Positions 1-8,766 of a DNA stretch of 64,000 nt are shown one piece after another. The stretch is from Algoriphagus sp. A40 (GTDB lineage Bacteria; Bacteroidota; Bacteroidia; Cytophagales; Cyclobacteriaceae). The notes below the pieces were generated by a model. It was not told the DNA's origin. It saw only the letters and a program-made list of their open reading frames with translations, and did no database searches. The stretch's first letter is position 1. The number at the start of each line of letters is the position of its first letter. A program made the position numbers and the translations under genes. The DNA lies in contig NZ_MUNY01000059.1 of the NCBI RefSeq assembly GCF_002002735.1, forward strand, positions 1-64,000, written 5' to 3'.

Positions 1-86
1 CTTGCCACTTCCTTTCCTTCGATGCCGATATAAATGCTCCTGGAGCCTATATCGATTCCTGCTGAATGAAGATTGATCTTTTCCAT
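1..86 (-). CDS. IS110-family transposase, N-terminal fragment (cut by window edge)
   Basis: The minus strand reads from an ATG at 84-86 into MEKINLHSAGIDIGSRSIYI and continues in frame to the window edge. The GIDIGSRS stretch matches the first acidic motif of the RuvC-like DEDD catalytic domain of IS110/IS1111 transposases, where the first Asp lies close to the N-terminus. About 28 codons are visible, so the serine-containing Tnp domain and the far IS end cannot be judged. IS110 enzymes recombine a circular intermediate into a target guided by a structured RNA made from the non-coding IS end. The 150 nt upstream of this start is structured, as expected for that RNA. The family call rests on a short motif; other RuvC-fold proteins are possible but less likely. 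Confidence 0.72.
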   Translation of the reverse strand, partial: MEKINLHSAGIDIGSRSIYIGIEGKEVA

Positions 87-240
87 CCGGATTAGTTTTA
101 AATCCCAAACCCGTTGAACACCTGTAGTGCCAGGCTACCAATCGGACAAGTGAATCACTGTACCATTCTTTTGTACTCAGTTCAACGGAACCATACTCAG
201 CGACAGGCAGGTGCACTATCACGAAGGCGGCCAAACTGTT
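87..240 (-). ncRNA. Candidate IS110 bridge RNA / non-coding left end
   Basis: This is the non-coding leader directly upstream of the IS110-like start. It contains a perfect 9-bp inverted repeat, CCGTTGAAC at 111-119 and GTTCAACGG at 180-188, enclosing 60 nt. Inside that stem, the minus-strand RNA can form two smaller hairpins: CCTG/CAGG (or GTAG/CTAC) around 121-136, and AGTG/CACT around 150-160. A direct repeat TACTCAG occurs at 174-180 and 194-200. IS110-group bridge RNAs come from the leader upstream of the transposase and carry looped stems for target and donor recognition, so position and architecture agree. The exact RNA ends and the IS boundary are unknown. Confidence 0.45.
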
Positions 241-407
241 TAGGATAAGGCTAAGTTAACCCCGTCATTTCCTTTTTGTATGTTCCCGGAATATTTAAGA
301 CTCAGCCTGACAAACATTCGCCGTAATTCGTACTTAAACCAAAGCGTTTGAAGTTCAAATAAAACCATCGGCGGTAAATGCCTGATTCCTTTGTAATTTA
401 AGGACAA

Positions 408-2981
408 ATGATTCCAGCCTCCATGATTTTTTATCAACAGCCTATTGCCGAACTTTTCAAAGAATTTAAATCCCAAAAAGAGGGTTTAACTGATTCCGAA
501 GCGGAAAAAAGAATCCAGGAATTTGGTCCGAATGCGCTCCAGGAGAAAAAGAAAAAGCCTGTGTGGGTTCTTTTTTTGGCCCAGTTTGAAGACTTCATGA
601 TTCTGATTTTGGCTGCAGCAGCAGTGATTTCTGGTATTGTAGGAGACTTGACTGACACAATCATAATCCTGGTAATCATTGTTCTCAATGCCATTTTGGG
701 CTTTGTCCAGGAATACCGGGCGGAAAAAGCCATGGAATCCCTGAAAAAACTGACCGAAACTCAGACCAAAGTTTTTCGGGATGGACAGCCTGTTACTGTT
801 CAATCCAAAGCACTCGTCCCCGGTGATGTGATCGTTTTGGAAGCAGGAAACATGGTTCCTGCAGACATTCGTCTGATTGAGACTTTTTCCCTGAAAATCG
901 ATGAATCTTCCTTAACCGGAGAATCGGTCGCTATCGACAAAATCTCCGAGCATATTGCAAAAGAAAGCCTCCCTCCTGGAGATCAGCTAAACATGGCCTT
1001 CAAGGGAACTCTTGTAACCAATGGCCGGGCAATCGGACTTGTATTGGCCACCGGGATGAAAACTGAAATCGGAAAAATTGCCGATTTGCTACAGGAAGAC
1101 ACTCCTGTCACTCCTCTTCAGCAACGGATGCAACGATTTGGAAAAGTAATTTCTTACCTGATTCTTGGAATTTGCGCCTTGCTTTTTGTGGCAGGATTGG
1201 CCCGGGGAGAAGAAATGTTTCAGGTTCTGCTGCTTTCTGTGAGCCTGGCCGTTGCTGCAATTCCGGAGGCTTTGCCGGCGCTGATTACCATTGCCCTATC
1301 CCTAGGTGCAGGTAGATTGGCCAAGAAAAATGCCCTCATCCGCAAGCTTCCTGCAGTGGAAAGTCTGGGATCTGTCACTTACATCTGCACGGATAAGACC
1401 GGCACGCTGACCCAAAATAAAATGACAGTGGTCCAAGTCGATGCGGAGCAACAAGCTGGGATCGATTCGGAATTCTCAAATCTCCAACTCGGAATGGGTT
1501 TGTGCCATGATGTGCATTTGAATCCAAAAGGAAAACCAGAAGGCGAAGCCACCGAACTTGCCCTGGTTGATAGGATACTCAAGGATTTTTCGACCGGCCA
1601 AGTTGAGCAATTGGTGAAAAAATTCCCGAGAGTTGGAGAGGTCCCCTTTGATTCCAATCGGAAAAGGATGAGCACAATTCACCAGTTTGGGGATCAATAT
1701 TTAGTACTTTGTAAAGGAGCTTCTGAGTCGATTTCAGTGATTTTGAAGGACAAAAAATTCGCTGATGAAGCCAATCTTTCTTCTGAAAAATGGGCAGCAA
1801 AAGGTGAACGGGTTTTAGCTTTCGCAGGAAAATTGATCCCAACACTCCCCCTGGAATCGGAATGGAAAAATCTGGAAAACGACCTTGAGTATTTCGGGAA
1901 AGTTGGCATGATTGATCCTCCACGCGAGACTGTGAAAGTCTCGATACAGGAATGCCGGACCGCAGGCATCAAACCCGTGATGATTACAGGCGATCATCCC
2001 GCCACTGCCAAAGCAATCGCCGACGAAGTTGGTATCTGGAAACCTGGGGACTTGGTCCTGACTGGGGCTGAACTGGCAAAACTCAATGACGAGGAATTTG
2101 CCAATCAGGTAGAAAAAGTAAGTGTTTATGCACGCGTTGCTCCAGAGCAGAAACTAAGAATTGTCCAGGCATTGCAGCAAAAAGGTCACTATGCCGCCAT
2201 GACTGGTGACGGCGTCAACGATGCCCCATCACTCAAAGCTGCGAACATCGGCGTGGCAATGGGAATCGCAGGAACAGATGTAAGTAAAGAAGCAGCGCAC
2301 CTGATTTTGCTTGACGACAACTTCTCGACCATAGTGGTAGCTGTCAAAGAAGGTCGAAGAATCTATGACAACATCCGAAAATTCATCAAATACATCATGA
2401 CCTGCAACGGTGCTGAGATTTGGGTAATCGGTTTGGCTCCTTTTCTAGGATTCCCAAATCCCCTTTTACCCATCCATATCCTTTGGATCAATTTGGTGAC
2501 TGACGGGCTTCCGGCTTTGGCTTTGGCGGGAGAAAAGCCTGAAAAAGACCTGATGAACCGGCCTCCAAGACCTCCCAAGCAAAGTCTGTTTGCCGAAGGT
2601 GTGGGCTATCACATTGTTTGGGTTGGCATGCTGATGGCAGGAGTTACATTATTCACTCAATATTGGGCGATTCGACAGGATTGGCACTGGCAAACGATGG
2701 TTTTTTCGGTGCTTTCATTTTCTCAATTGGCGCATGTCATGGCAGTAAGAAGTGACCGAACGTTCCTTTTCCGGCAGGGATTATTCAGCAATAAGCCACT
2801 TCTTGCCTCAGTTGGACTGACGATGGGGCTACAGTTTGGAGTAATCTATCTTCCTTGGCTCAACGACATCTTTCGCACCCAGCCATTGGACCTGATTGAA
2901 TTGGTTTTTTGTGGAGGAATGGCACTAATTGTTTTTCATGCAGTGGAAATGGAGAAGCTTGTCAGGGGTTATTTGAAATGA
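408..2981 (+). CDS. Cation-translocating P-type ATPase (Ca2+/PMR1-SERCA-like, P2 type)
   Basis: A complete 857-residue P2-type ATPase of usual length. It has an N-terminal cation-ATPase domain, the actuator motif TGES at about 170-173, the phosphorylation motif DKTGTLT with Asp at about 329, an N-domain around KGASE, and the hinge motif TGDGVND at about 599-605. M4 carries PEALPAL, a variant of the PEGLP ion-binding motif. The C-terminal cation-ATPase helices with NLVTDGLPA follow the P-domain. It should export Ca2+ (possibly another cation) from the cytoplasm with ATP. The ATG at 408 sits just after AAGGAC; an in-frame ATG at 423 is an alternative. It stands alone, between the IS end and the GxxExxY gene. 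Exact ion specificity cannot be read from the sequence. Confidence 0.93.
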   Translation: MIPASMIFYQQPIAELFKEFKSQKEGLTDSEAEKRIQEFGPNALQEKKKKPVWVLFLAQFEDFMILILAAAAVISGIVGDLTDTIIILVIIVLNAILGFVQEYRAEKAMESLKKLTETQTKVFRDGQPVTVQSKALVPGDVIVLEAGNMVPADIRLIETFSLKIDESSLTGESVAIDKISEHIAKESLPPGDQLNMAFKGTLVTNGRAIGLVLATGMKTEIGKIADLLQEDTPVTPLQQRMQRFGKVISYLILGICALLFVAGLARGEEMFQVLLLSVSLAVAAIPEALPALITIALSLGAGRLAKKNALIRKLPAVESLGSVTYICTDKTGTLTQNKMTVVQVDAEQQAGIDSEFSNLQLGMGLCHDVHLNPKGKPEGEATELALVDRILKDFSTGQVEQLVKKFPRVGEVPFDSNRKRMSTIHQFGDQYLVLCKGASESISVILKDKKFADEANLSSEKWAAKGERVLAFAGKLIPTLPLESEWKNLENDLEYFGKVGMIDPPRETVKVSIQECRTAGIKPVMITGDHPATAKAIADEVGIWKPGDLVLTGAELAKLNDEEFANQVEKVSVYARVAPEQKLRIVQALQQKGHYAAMTGDGVNDAPSLKAANIGVAMGIAGTDVSKEAAHLILLDDNFSTIVVAVKEGRRIYDNIRKFIKYIMTCNGAEIWVIGLAPFLGFPNPLLPIHILWINLVTDGLPALALAGEKPEKDLMNRPPRPPKQSLFAEGVGYHIVWVGMLMAGVTLFTQYWAIRQDWHWQTMVFSVLSFSQLAHVMAVRSDRTFLFRQGLFSNKPLLASVGLTMGLQFGVIYLPWLNDIFRTQPLDLIELVFCGGMALIVFHAVEMEKLVRGYLK

Positions 2982-2983
2982 TT

Positions 2984-3550
2984 TCTCACAGATTTCACAG
3001 ATTTTCACAGATGTTTTTTTGAATCAACTATATTATTTTTGTTTTTATAATTTTAAAAAGCAATCAATTTTTTCTCATATAAAATGGAAATCAACGACTT
3101 AACTTTTAAAATCAGGGGAGCTGCTTTTTCTGTTCACAATGGTTTAGGACCAGGTTTATTGGAAAGTGTGTATGAGGCAGCTTTGGCTTTTGAACTAAGC
3201 ATCATAGGCCTAAAGGTCCGAAGTCAAGTTCCTTTGCCTGTTCAATACAAAAATGTGAATTTGGAACTGGGTTTTAGAATTGACCTTTTGGTGGAGGAAA
3301 AAATAATCATTGAAATAAAATCGGTCGAAGCCATTCATGATGTTCATAAAAAACAACTGTTGACTTATCTAAAACTATCGGAGAAAAAAATCGGACTTTT
3401 AATAAACTTCAATTCTGCAAAACTTATTGAGAAAGAGAGTATCATTCGAATAATTAACTAATTCTTTCAAATATTTATTCCCGAGAATTACAGATCTCCA
3501 CCGTTGTTTCGATTTTTTTATCTGTGACTATCTGTGCCATCTGTGAGAGA
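2984..3550. repeat. Inverted-repeat-bounded unit enclosing the GxxExxY gene
   Basis: The left end (2984-3013) is three tandem copies of CACAGAT at 9-11 bp spacing, starting three bases after the ATPase stop. The right end (3520-3550) is the same array inverted (ATCTGTG units). Aligned as inverted repeats, about 25 of 30 positions match, including all three CACAGAT cores. Only the GxxExxY gene lies between them. This resembles a small mobile or MITE-like cassette. No transposase is present. Confidence 0.6.
3084..3461 (+). CDS. GxxExxY family protein
   Basis: A 125-residue protein carrying the family-defining motif G24-L-L-E27-S-V-Y30. It also has a downstream DLLVEEKIIIEIKSVE stretch with an Asp and an E-x-K, the pattern of a PD-(D/E)XK nuclease-like fold. 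The family is widespread in Bacteroidota, often as multiple paralogues beside short intergenic repeats; its biochemical role is not established. Here the gene is enclosed by three-unit CACAGAT inverted repeats, suggesting that gene and repeats move or are maintained together. The leader is AT-rich, with no strong Shine-Dalgarno, as is common in this phylum. A nuclease role is inference only. Confidence 0.85.
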   Translation: MEINDLTFKIRGAAFSVHNGLGPGLLESVYEAALAFELSIIGLKVRSQVPLPVQYKNVNLELGFRIDLLVEEKIIIEIKSVEAIHDVHKKQLLTYLKLSEKKIGLLINFNSAKLIEKESIIRIIN

Positions 3551-3597
3551 TTTTTTTCTATTTTCAATTTTCTATCAATTTTAGTTCAATTCAATAA

Positions 3598-4905
3598 ATG
3601 CCCGAAGCTCCAAAACCTACAGAATTGCAGGAAAAACTACCCCGTAACCTTGGCCTTTGGGGAATTTGGATGCTGGTGGTAAATGGACTGATCGGGGCAG
3701 GGATTTTTGGTCTTCCCAGTGGAGCGGCAGCTTTGGCAGGAGAGTACAGCATTTTGATTTACGCATTTTGTGCGCTGCTGATGCTACCTGTCATCCTTTG
3801 CTTCGCTGAGTTAGGCAGCTATTTCCGCGGTACTGGCGGTCCCGTTAGATACGGAACCTTGGCCTTTGGTCCGTTTATCGGCTTCCAGGGAGGATGGCTT
3901 TACTACTTGGCGAGGTTAATATCTTTTTCTGCCAATACCGTCTTGCTCACAGATAGTATTGCCTATTTTATCCAAGGAGCGAGTGATGGAATCGGGAGAC
4001 TGGCTTCGCTGGCCGTGATCTGCTTTGGCTTAAGCCTGATCAATGTCCTGGGTTCCGTTGAATCGATCCGTTCGATGACTTTTTTTACGGTTATCAAATT
4101 TGCTGTTTTGATTCTGCTGCCTTTGGGAGGATTTATCATCTTGGGTGCTAATGTGATTCCAAGGTTTGATTCCCCAGTATCACCGTTTTCTGATTTGGGA
4201 AGTGCTGCCTTGCTGTTGATCTATGCCTTTGTAGGATTTGAAGGAGCTGTAGTCCCAGCCGGAGAAGCCAAAAAGCCTGAGCGCGACATGCCTTTGGGAT
4301 TATTGTTGGGACTTGGAGTGGTTGCAACCCTTTACATGCTGATTCAAGTGGTAACCCAAGCTGCAGTTCCCAACTTGGCCGAATCCAAAACTCCACTCCT
4401 TGATGCTTCCGCGGCACTTTTCGGAAATAAGGGTGCTGTGGTCCTGATGATTGGTGTAGTCGCCTCCGTTTTGGCAAATTTAATCGGAGCCATGTTTTCG
4501 TCCACCCGGCTGACTTATGCGCTTTCTCTGGAAAACTCCCTCCCAAAATGGTTTGGAGAAGTCCACCCCAAATTCCTCACGCCAGCCAACTCGGTGATTT
4601 TCTTCGGCATATCGGCTTTTTTGCTTTCCTCCTTCGGTTCATTTAAGGTCTTGGCAGCGATGACTGTTTTGTCGCGCCTATTTCTTTATATCATGAGTTG
4701 TGCGGCCATACCAAAGCTTCGTCCCCAGTTTATTGGCCAAGGGAGATTTATTCTTAAAGGCGGCTATTTGGTTCCGGTTTTAGGGATTTTAGCATGCCTT
4801 TGGCTGATGATGCAAGTAAGTGAACAATCGGTTTGGATGACGGCGCTTTTTATCGGAATCGGCACAGGGCTGTATTGGCTGGGAAGAAAGCAACGAGAAG
4901 TTTGA
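3598..4905 (+). CDS. APC-superfamily amino-acid permease
   Basis: A 435-residue integral membrane protein with about 12 hydrophobic segments. TM1 contains the substrate-binding glycine motif G-A-G-I-F-G at about 33-38, typical of amino acid-polyamine-organocation transporters. The segment YAFVGFEGAVVPAGEAKKPERDMP corresponds to the conserved TM6 region and following loop. It probably imports or exchanges an amino acid or amine using an ion gradient. The ATG at 3598 follows AT-rich sequence just after the inverted repeat. No partner enzyme is adjacent, so the substrate cannot be inferred. Confidence 0.9.
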   Translation: MPEAPKPTELQEKLPRNLGLWGIWMLVVNGLIGAGIFGLPSGAAALAGEYSILIYAFCALLMLPVILCFAELGSYFRGTGGPVRYGTLAFGPFIGFQGGWLYYLARLISFSANTVLLTDSIAYFIQGASDGIGRLASLAVICFGLSLINVLGSVESIRSMTFFTVIKFAVLILLPLGGFIILGANVIPRFDSPVSPFSDLGSAALLLIYAFVGFEGAVVPAGEAKKPERDMPLGLLLGLGVVATLYMLIQVVTQAAVPNLAESKTPLLDASAALFGNKGAVVLMIGVVASVLANLIGAMFSSTRLTYALSLENSLPKWFGEVHPKFLTPANSVIFFGISAFLLSSFGSFKVLAAMTVLSRLFLYIMSCAAIPKLRPQFIGQGRFILKGGYLVPVLGILACLWLMMQVSEQSVWMTALFIGIGTGLYWLGRKQREV

Positions 4906-5052
4906 TTTCAGATGCTTCGACATACTTCGGCAAGCTCAATACAAGTGCTCAGCACAAGTTTCGGATATGGGATTTCGGATTCAAAATTCATATCACTAAA
5001 TTCTATCTTTTTCAATAACTTAATACTCAATCACACCTAACCCAATTCAGCT

Positions 5053-5406
5053 ATGAAAGCATTTTGTTCACTCTTTCTTATTCTTCTGCTTGTTGGATTT
5101 TCGGCCAAAGCCCAAAATGCAATTGACGTGACCGGTTCTTGGACCATGCAGGTTCAGACTGATGCCGGAAGCGGTTCTCCGGCTTTTGTCCTGAAACAGG
5201 AAGGCGAAAAAATCACAGGAACCTACACCGGACAACTCGGAGAATCTCCTGTCACCGGAACGCTCAAAGGCAATGTGATCCATCTGGAATTCAATATTCA
5301 GGGAAATCTGATTACCTACGATGGTACCACAACTTCCACCGAAATGGAGGGAAAAGTAAATCTGGCGGAAATGGCCACCGGAACTTTCAAAGGAAAGAAG
5401 AAGTAG
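5053..5406 (+). CDS. Small secreted beta-rich protein of unknown function
   Basis: A 117-residue protein with a clear signal peptide of about 20 residues ending ...FSAKAQ. The mature part is a run of short beta strands with the pattern GSW-x-M-x-V, ITGTYTGQLGE, GTLKGNVIHLEF and a basic GKKK tail. The pattern resembles small lipocalin-like or META-like periplasmic proteins found as orphan genes in Bacteroidota, but I do not recognise a named family. A good rho-independent terminator follows at 5434-5469, so it is probably monocistronic. Confidence 0.75.
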   Translation: MKAFCSLFLILLLVGFSAKAQNAIDVTGSWTMQVQTDAGSGSPAFVLKQEGEKITGTYTGQLGESPVTGTLKGNVIHLEFNIQGNLITYDGTTTSTEMEGKVNLAEMATGTFKGKKK

Positions 5407-5433
5407 GGATCAGTTGGCTGTCGCAGTTGGCAG

Positions 5434-5470
5434 AAATCCTTTGAAGTTATTTAAAACCTCAAAGGATTTT
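5434..5470 (+). terminator. Rho-independent terminator after the small secreted protein gene
   Basis: A perfect 11-bp stem, AAATCCTTTGA (5434-5444) and TCAAAGGATTT (5459-5469), with a 14-nt loop, followed by TCTATTT. It lies 28 nt after the stop. Confidence 0.7.
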
Positions 5471-5534
5471 CTATTTCCAGGAATTCCGGTGTTCGGTAAG
5501 TTTTGGGGTTCGCAAATTAAAAACTGAACTCTGA

Positions 5535-6395
5535 TCACTGAGACTGATCACTGGCCTTAGAGGAAAAAGTCCCCAACTCTTCGATCTGGTAACCCTCCGG
5601 GTAGCTGGGTCTTTTTCTTTTGGTTCCCAAGACCGGTTGGTCTGGTTCTCCCGTGATTTGATGAAAAAGTGCATGGAGTGCCAAACCTTTTTTCACAATC
5701 CAAATCCTCAAATTGGAGACTTTTCGGATGCTTAAAGCCTCTCGAAGAGGCGCATCCAGCAAGGCAAAAACAAAGGGACGGCCTAGCCAAAACAGCCATT
5801 TTGGAATGTAAAATCCCAAAACCAAATCGATTGTTTTGTCAGCGATGACACGATTGCTGGCCGCAAATCGAAAGTGTTCAGCCTCGTATTTGACATTATA
5901 ATCCTCAAATTCCTCAAAAGTCTGGGGTATATTTTTGAGGTTCATCCTTTTTCCCAATTCAAGGTAATTTTTGAAAATGCCTTCCTTTTCTACTTCCGTC
6001 ATCGGCCGATATGCATACTTTTCTACCCATCGGATCGGCTCAAAAATAAAGGTCGAAAGCACGTACAGAAAGTCCTCGTTGGAAATATCAAATCGCCCGT
6101 GCATCGAATTCATACGCCGAATTGCGCGCTTTCCCCGAAGGCTATTCATGCCATGTTCGAGAATTTCGAAGAGTATCAGCTCCGTATCATCATAGCGTTT
6201 CCTGGGTCTCTGAACAAATTCGCCAGTCTCGGCCAAAACTCCCGAAATCGAGGGCACTGCAAAAGTCCTGAAAAGAGCAAACTCCAAGGACCGCTCCAAA
6301 TCCCAAGGAAAAACATGGCAGCTCAGCAGGAAGGAAATCTTTTCGTGGTCTGTATCGGGATTTAGAGATTGGATCTGAGTTGAAAAAGGATTCAT
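5535..6395 (-). CDS. MpaB-like oxygenase (DUF2236 / latex-clearing-protein-like)
   Basis: A 286-residue, largely alpha-helical cytoplasmic protein without a signal peptide. The block RRMNSMHGRF (His at about 99) and the following helices match the conserved core of the MpaB/DUF2236 family, which includes heme-dependent oxygenases related to rubber-degrading Lcp. The conserved His fits a heme ligand. The substrate is unknown. The gene is divergent from the SnoaL-like gene starting at 6499, sharing a 100-bp promoter region. The family assignment is fairly firm; the reaction is not. Confidence 0.8.
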   Translation of the reverse strand: MNPFSTQIQSLNPDTDHEKISFLLSCHVFPWDLERSLEFALFRTFAVPSISGVLAETGEFVQRPRKRYDDTELILFEILEHGMNSLRGKRAIRRMNSMHGRFDISNEDFLYVLSTFIFEPIRWVEKYAYRPMTEVEKEGIFKNYLELGKRMNLKNIPQTFEEFEDYNVKYEAEHFRFAASNRVIADKTIDLVLGFYIPKWLFWLGRPFVFALLDAPLREALSIRKVSNLRIWIVKKGLALHALFHQITGEPDQPVLGTKRKRPSYPEGYQIEELGTFSSKASDQSQ

Positions 6396-6498
6396 GAAAA
6401 AAGGAAATTCGATTTATGGAATTTACGAGGATGAAAAAACATTTACCTATCCAAGTTCGATTTTTCCTTATTTTCATGGAAAATCAACCCCAAAAGCC

Positions 6499-6930
6499 AT
6501 GAAAAAAATATTGTTTGCCGCACTTTTCCTTATCCCGCTGTTCACTTTTGCCCAAGCTGAAAAAGAGGTCGCCGCTTCCGTGGAAAAGATGAGAACAGCT
6601 CTCCTTGCCGAAGATGTCGCCACCCTGAAATCCTTAACGTCTGAGGATCTCAACTATGGGCATTCCAGTGGAGTGATCGAAAATCAGGAGCAATTTTTGG
6701 AAGTTTTTGCATCTAAGAAAACCGATTATCAGAAATGGGACATCTCGGATCTGAGCATCACATTCCATGGCAAAGAACTGGCAATGGTCAGACACAATGT
6801 GGTAGCTGATTTTGCATCCAACGGAAATGTGGCAACCCTGAACCTAGGCTTGTTGATGGTCTGGGTGAAGGAAAAAGGCGATTGGAAATTGCTGGCCAGA
6901 CAGGCTTTCCGGATTCCTCAGGGGCAGTAG
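6499..6930 (+). CDS. Secreted SnoaL/DUF4440-like (NTF2-fold) protein
   Basis: A 143-residue protein. I choose the ATG at 6499 because it opens directly into a signal peptide (KKILFAALFLIPLFTFAQA); a longer in-frame reading from 6394 would add 35 residues with no homology character. The mature part has the DUF4440/SnoaL plan: an N-terminal helix with KMRTALLAEDVATLKSL, then beta strands ending VWVKEKGDWKLLARQA. Proteins of this fold can be enzymes or ligand-binding proteins; here it acts in the periplasm. A strong bidirectional terminator follows at 6961-6982. Confidence 0.85.
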   Translation: MKKILFAALFLIPLFTFAQAEKEVAASVEKMRTALLAEDVATLKSLTSEDLNYGHSSGVIENQEQFLEVFASKKTDYQKWDISDLSITFHGKELAMVRHNVVADFASNGNVATLNLGLLMVWVKEKGDWKLLARQAFRIPQGQ

Positions 6931-6960
6931 ATCAGTTTCTTTGCTTGAAAAAAACGAAAA

Positions 6961-6985
6961 AGCCGGAATCTCGATTCCGGCTTTT
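6961..6985. terminator. Bidirectional rho-independent terminator
   Basis: A perfect 10-bp stem AGCCGGAATC/GATTCCGGCT with a 2-nt loop, preceded by an A-run and followed by TTTTC. It sits between the convergent genes ending at 6930 (+) and 6987 (-) and should serve both. Confidence 0.88.
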
Positions 6986-6986
6986 C

Positions 6987-8441
6987 TTAATCTTTTTTGG
7001 CTTTTGCTGGAGTGAGGTTGTAGGTAAATGAGAAATAGTGACCGAAGTCAAACTTTCCTACTATCGGAACAGTGCCTGTGTCGCCCAAATCAAATGACCC
7101 ATCAAGATCCACTTTATTAGAAAGTCGGATGACCTCTCCCATTGCGATCCCAATACCGAATACCAGACGCTTCATCTTGCCCAGTGATAAGGAAGGGCCG
7201 GCTGTTAGACGAAATCGCTGATCTGCTGTCAAATATCCCCCCACGCTTCCTCCAAAATTGACAGACTTGGCGCTGCGATAGGTGAAATTAACTGTAGTCC
7301 CAACTCCAAATTCGTATCCACCTTTATTTTCCTCTGAGATCTTGTAAAGCGGACTGTCTTCATCTGGCCCGACAACCGGAGTGGTAATGTAAGTCTTATC
7401 CACCAAAGAGGATATGAACAATCCTGCACTGAAATCAATCTTCAGGCCACCCTTCATCCAGACTTTGTAGTCGTAGGTTGTGATTTTTTGGGAAGAGACG
7501 GTCTTTTCGCTGGCCGGAAGAACTTCCAAAGTCACTTTGATAAAATCAATATTTTCCCCCTGATGGTCAAGAGGGAGGGTCTGGATGTGATCCTGTATTG
7601 AATTTACCAAGACGATGTTTTTGCTGATCTCTTCGATATTTTCATTAAAGGTCTTTCGGAGAGATTTGATATCCTCGTCTCCAAGGTCTCCGAGTAATGT
7701 AGAAACCTCTTGGAAATCACTAAATAAGGATTGTATGTCCGAATGCCATATCTGCGCAGAGGCCTGAAGCCCTGTCAAATCCAGTTGGTCTTTCTGACTG
7801 CTAATTGCCATCTCAGATTTGGTGAAGTTTGTTCGGCTTATGGAATAATTTGTAAGTGTTCGATAAACACGTCGATAATTTTCGGTGATATCTGCATCAC
7901 TAAGTATTGTTTTAAAGCTAATTTGGGGGATTATTCCAGATCGGTCAAAAATGGAGTTGACCGATTTGAGATTGGAGTTGGCCGTTTCGAAAATCTCCGA
8001 TTGTAAATTTGTGATTTTCTGATTTAAGTCGGAATTAGACTTAGATGTAAGTACCTCTGTTGTGGCCTTCTCTAAGTTCCTTAGGTTAGTAAGCTCAATG
8101 ATTTTTGATGGGAGTGAATCATCTTGAGATGCTTTTTCGATAGAAGGATCCCCGCCGACTTTGGAAAAAGACGCCATAAACGCCTCTCCTCCTTCTCCAA
8201 AAAGTGAAACCATCTCATGGTTAAGCGCATATTTGTATTTCAAAGGATTTAGTCCTGTGAATTTGAGAACTACCAATTCCCCCTTGTCGGCTTCCAATCT
8301 TTGTTTGGTTCCAGAAATAGGAGAGTTTATAGGAATCGTCAAAACCTTCGGGGAAACCAACCCTACTTCTTGGCCAAAGGAATTGTGAATACTTGTCAAG
8401 GCTGTCAGCAGGACAAGCAGTGTTTTCATCGATTTTTTCAT
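6987..8441 (-). CDS. Secreted/outer-membrane protein of unknown function with coiled middle and barrel-like C-terminus
   Basis: A 484-residue protein with a signal peptide ending near NSFGQ. Residues of about 95-290 are rich in Asn, Leu, Lys and Glu with heptad-like spacing, suggesting long helices or a coiled coil. From about 320 the sequence changes to alternating strands rich in Gly and aromatic residues (FGVGTTVNFTYRS, FRLTAGPSLSLG, GHYFSFTYNL), as in an outer-membrane beta-barrel half. I do not recognise a family. It ends convergently with the previous gene at a shared terminator. A second ATG five codons in is possible. Confidence 0.7.
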   Translation of the reverse strand: MKKSMKTLLVLLTALTSIHNSFGQEVGLVSPKVLTIPINSPISGTKQRLEADKGELVVLKFTGLNPLKYKYALNHEMVSLFGEGGEAFMASFSKVGGDPSIEKASQDDSLPSKIIELTNLRNLEKATTEVLTSKSNSDLNQKITNLQSEIFETANSNLKSVNSIFDRSGIIPQISFKTILSDADITENYRRVYRTLTNYSISRTNFTKSEMAISSQKDQLDLTGLQASAQIWHSDIQSLFSDFQEVSTLLGDLGDEDIKSLRKTFNENIEEISKNIVLVNSIQDHIQTLPLDHQGENIDFIKVTLEVLPASEKTVSSQKITTYDYKVWMKGGLKIDFSAGLFISSLVDKTYITTPVVGPDEDSPLYKISEENKGGYEFGVGTTVNFTYRSAKSVNFGGSVGGYLTADQRFRLTAGPSLSLGKMKRLVFGIGIAMGEVIRLSNKVDLDGSFDLGDTGTVPIVGKFDFGHYFSFTYNLTPAKAKKD

Positions 8442-8732
8442 AGGTATGGTGTTTGGGAGCGTTGAAAAATGTAATAAAAGCTACGCTAAGCTCCGTAGCT
8501 ACTCAACATTAAAACAGGATCTGGCGCCTTCCGCCTAGTATTCGGCGGAATCCCTAGCTATAACTGCAAATCCGGTAGAAAAAAAATCAAAACGCATGAT
8601 AGTTAGCACCTTAAGAGTTCCAAAGCTACGAACCGAACAAAGTAACTTGGCAATCTGCTAAACTAAGTGTGGTAGAGAAACGAGAATTTCAATACTTATT
8701 TTGTCTCCCTTTAAAAAATTCAAGTCAAAAAA
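8442..8732. other. Intergenic region with GC-richer repeat-like segment
   Basis: No credible gene in about 290 bp. It contains a small hairpin (GCTACG/CGTAGC around 8480-8500) and a GC-rich, repeat-like patch around 8520-8560. It should also hold the promoter of the 484-residue protein gene, but no clear -7 element was found. Confidence 0.4.
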
Positions 8733-8758
8733 ATCCCTTCAGCATTTCCTGAAGGGAT
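8733..8758 (-). terminator. Rho-independent terminator of the TonB receptor gene
   Basis: A perfect 10-bp stem ATCCCTTCAG/CTGAAGGGAT with a 6-nt loop, 8 nt after the receptor stop in the minus direction. On the minus strand it is followed by a run of seven T. Confidence 0.88.
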
Positions 8759-8766
8759 CTCCTTTT

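Noticed and set aside
240-476. Minus-strand reading frame of 78 codons over the ATPase start
   Set aside because: It overlaps the leader and first codons of a well-supported gene, has no domain character and is rich in rare-looking runs; it is a shadow frame.
5874-6365. 163-codon plus-strand frame opposite the MpaB-like gene
   Set aside because: It lies wholly antisense to a recognised family protein; composition is typical of a reverse-strand shadow.
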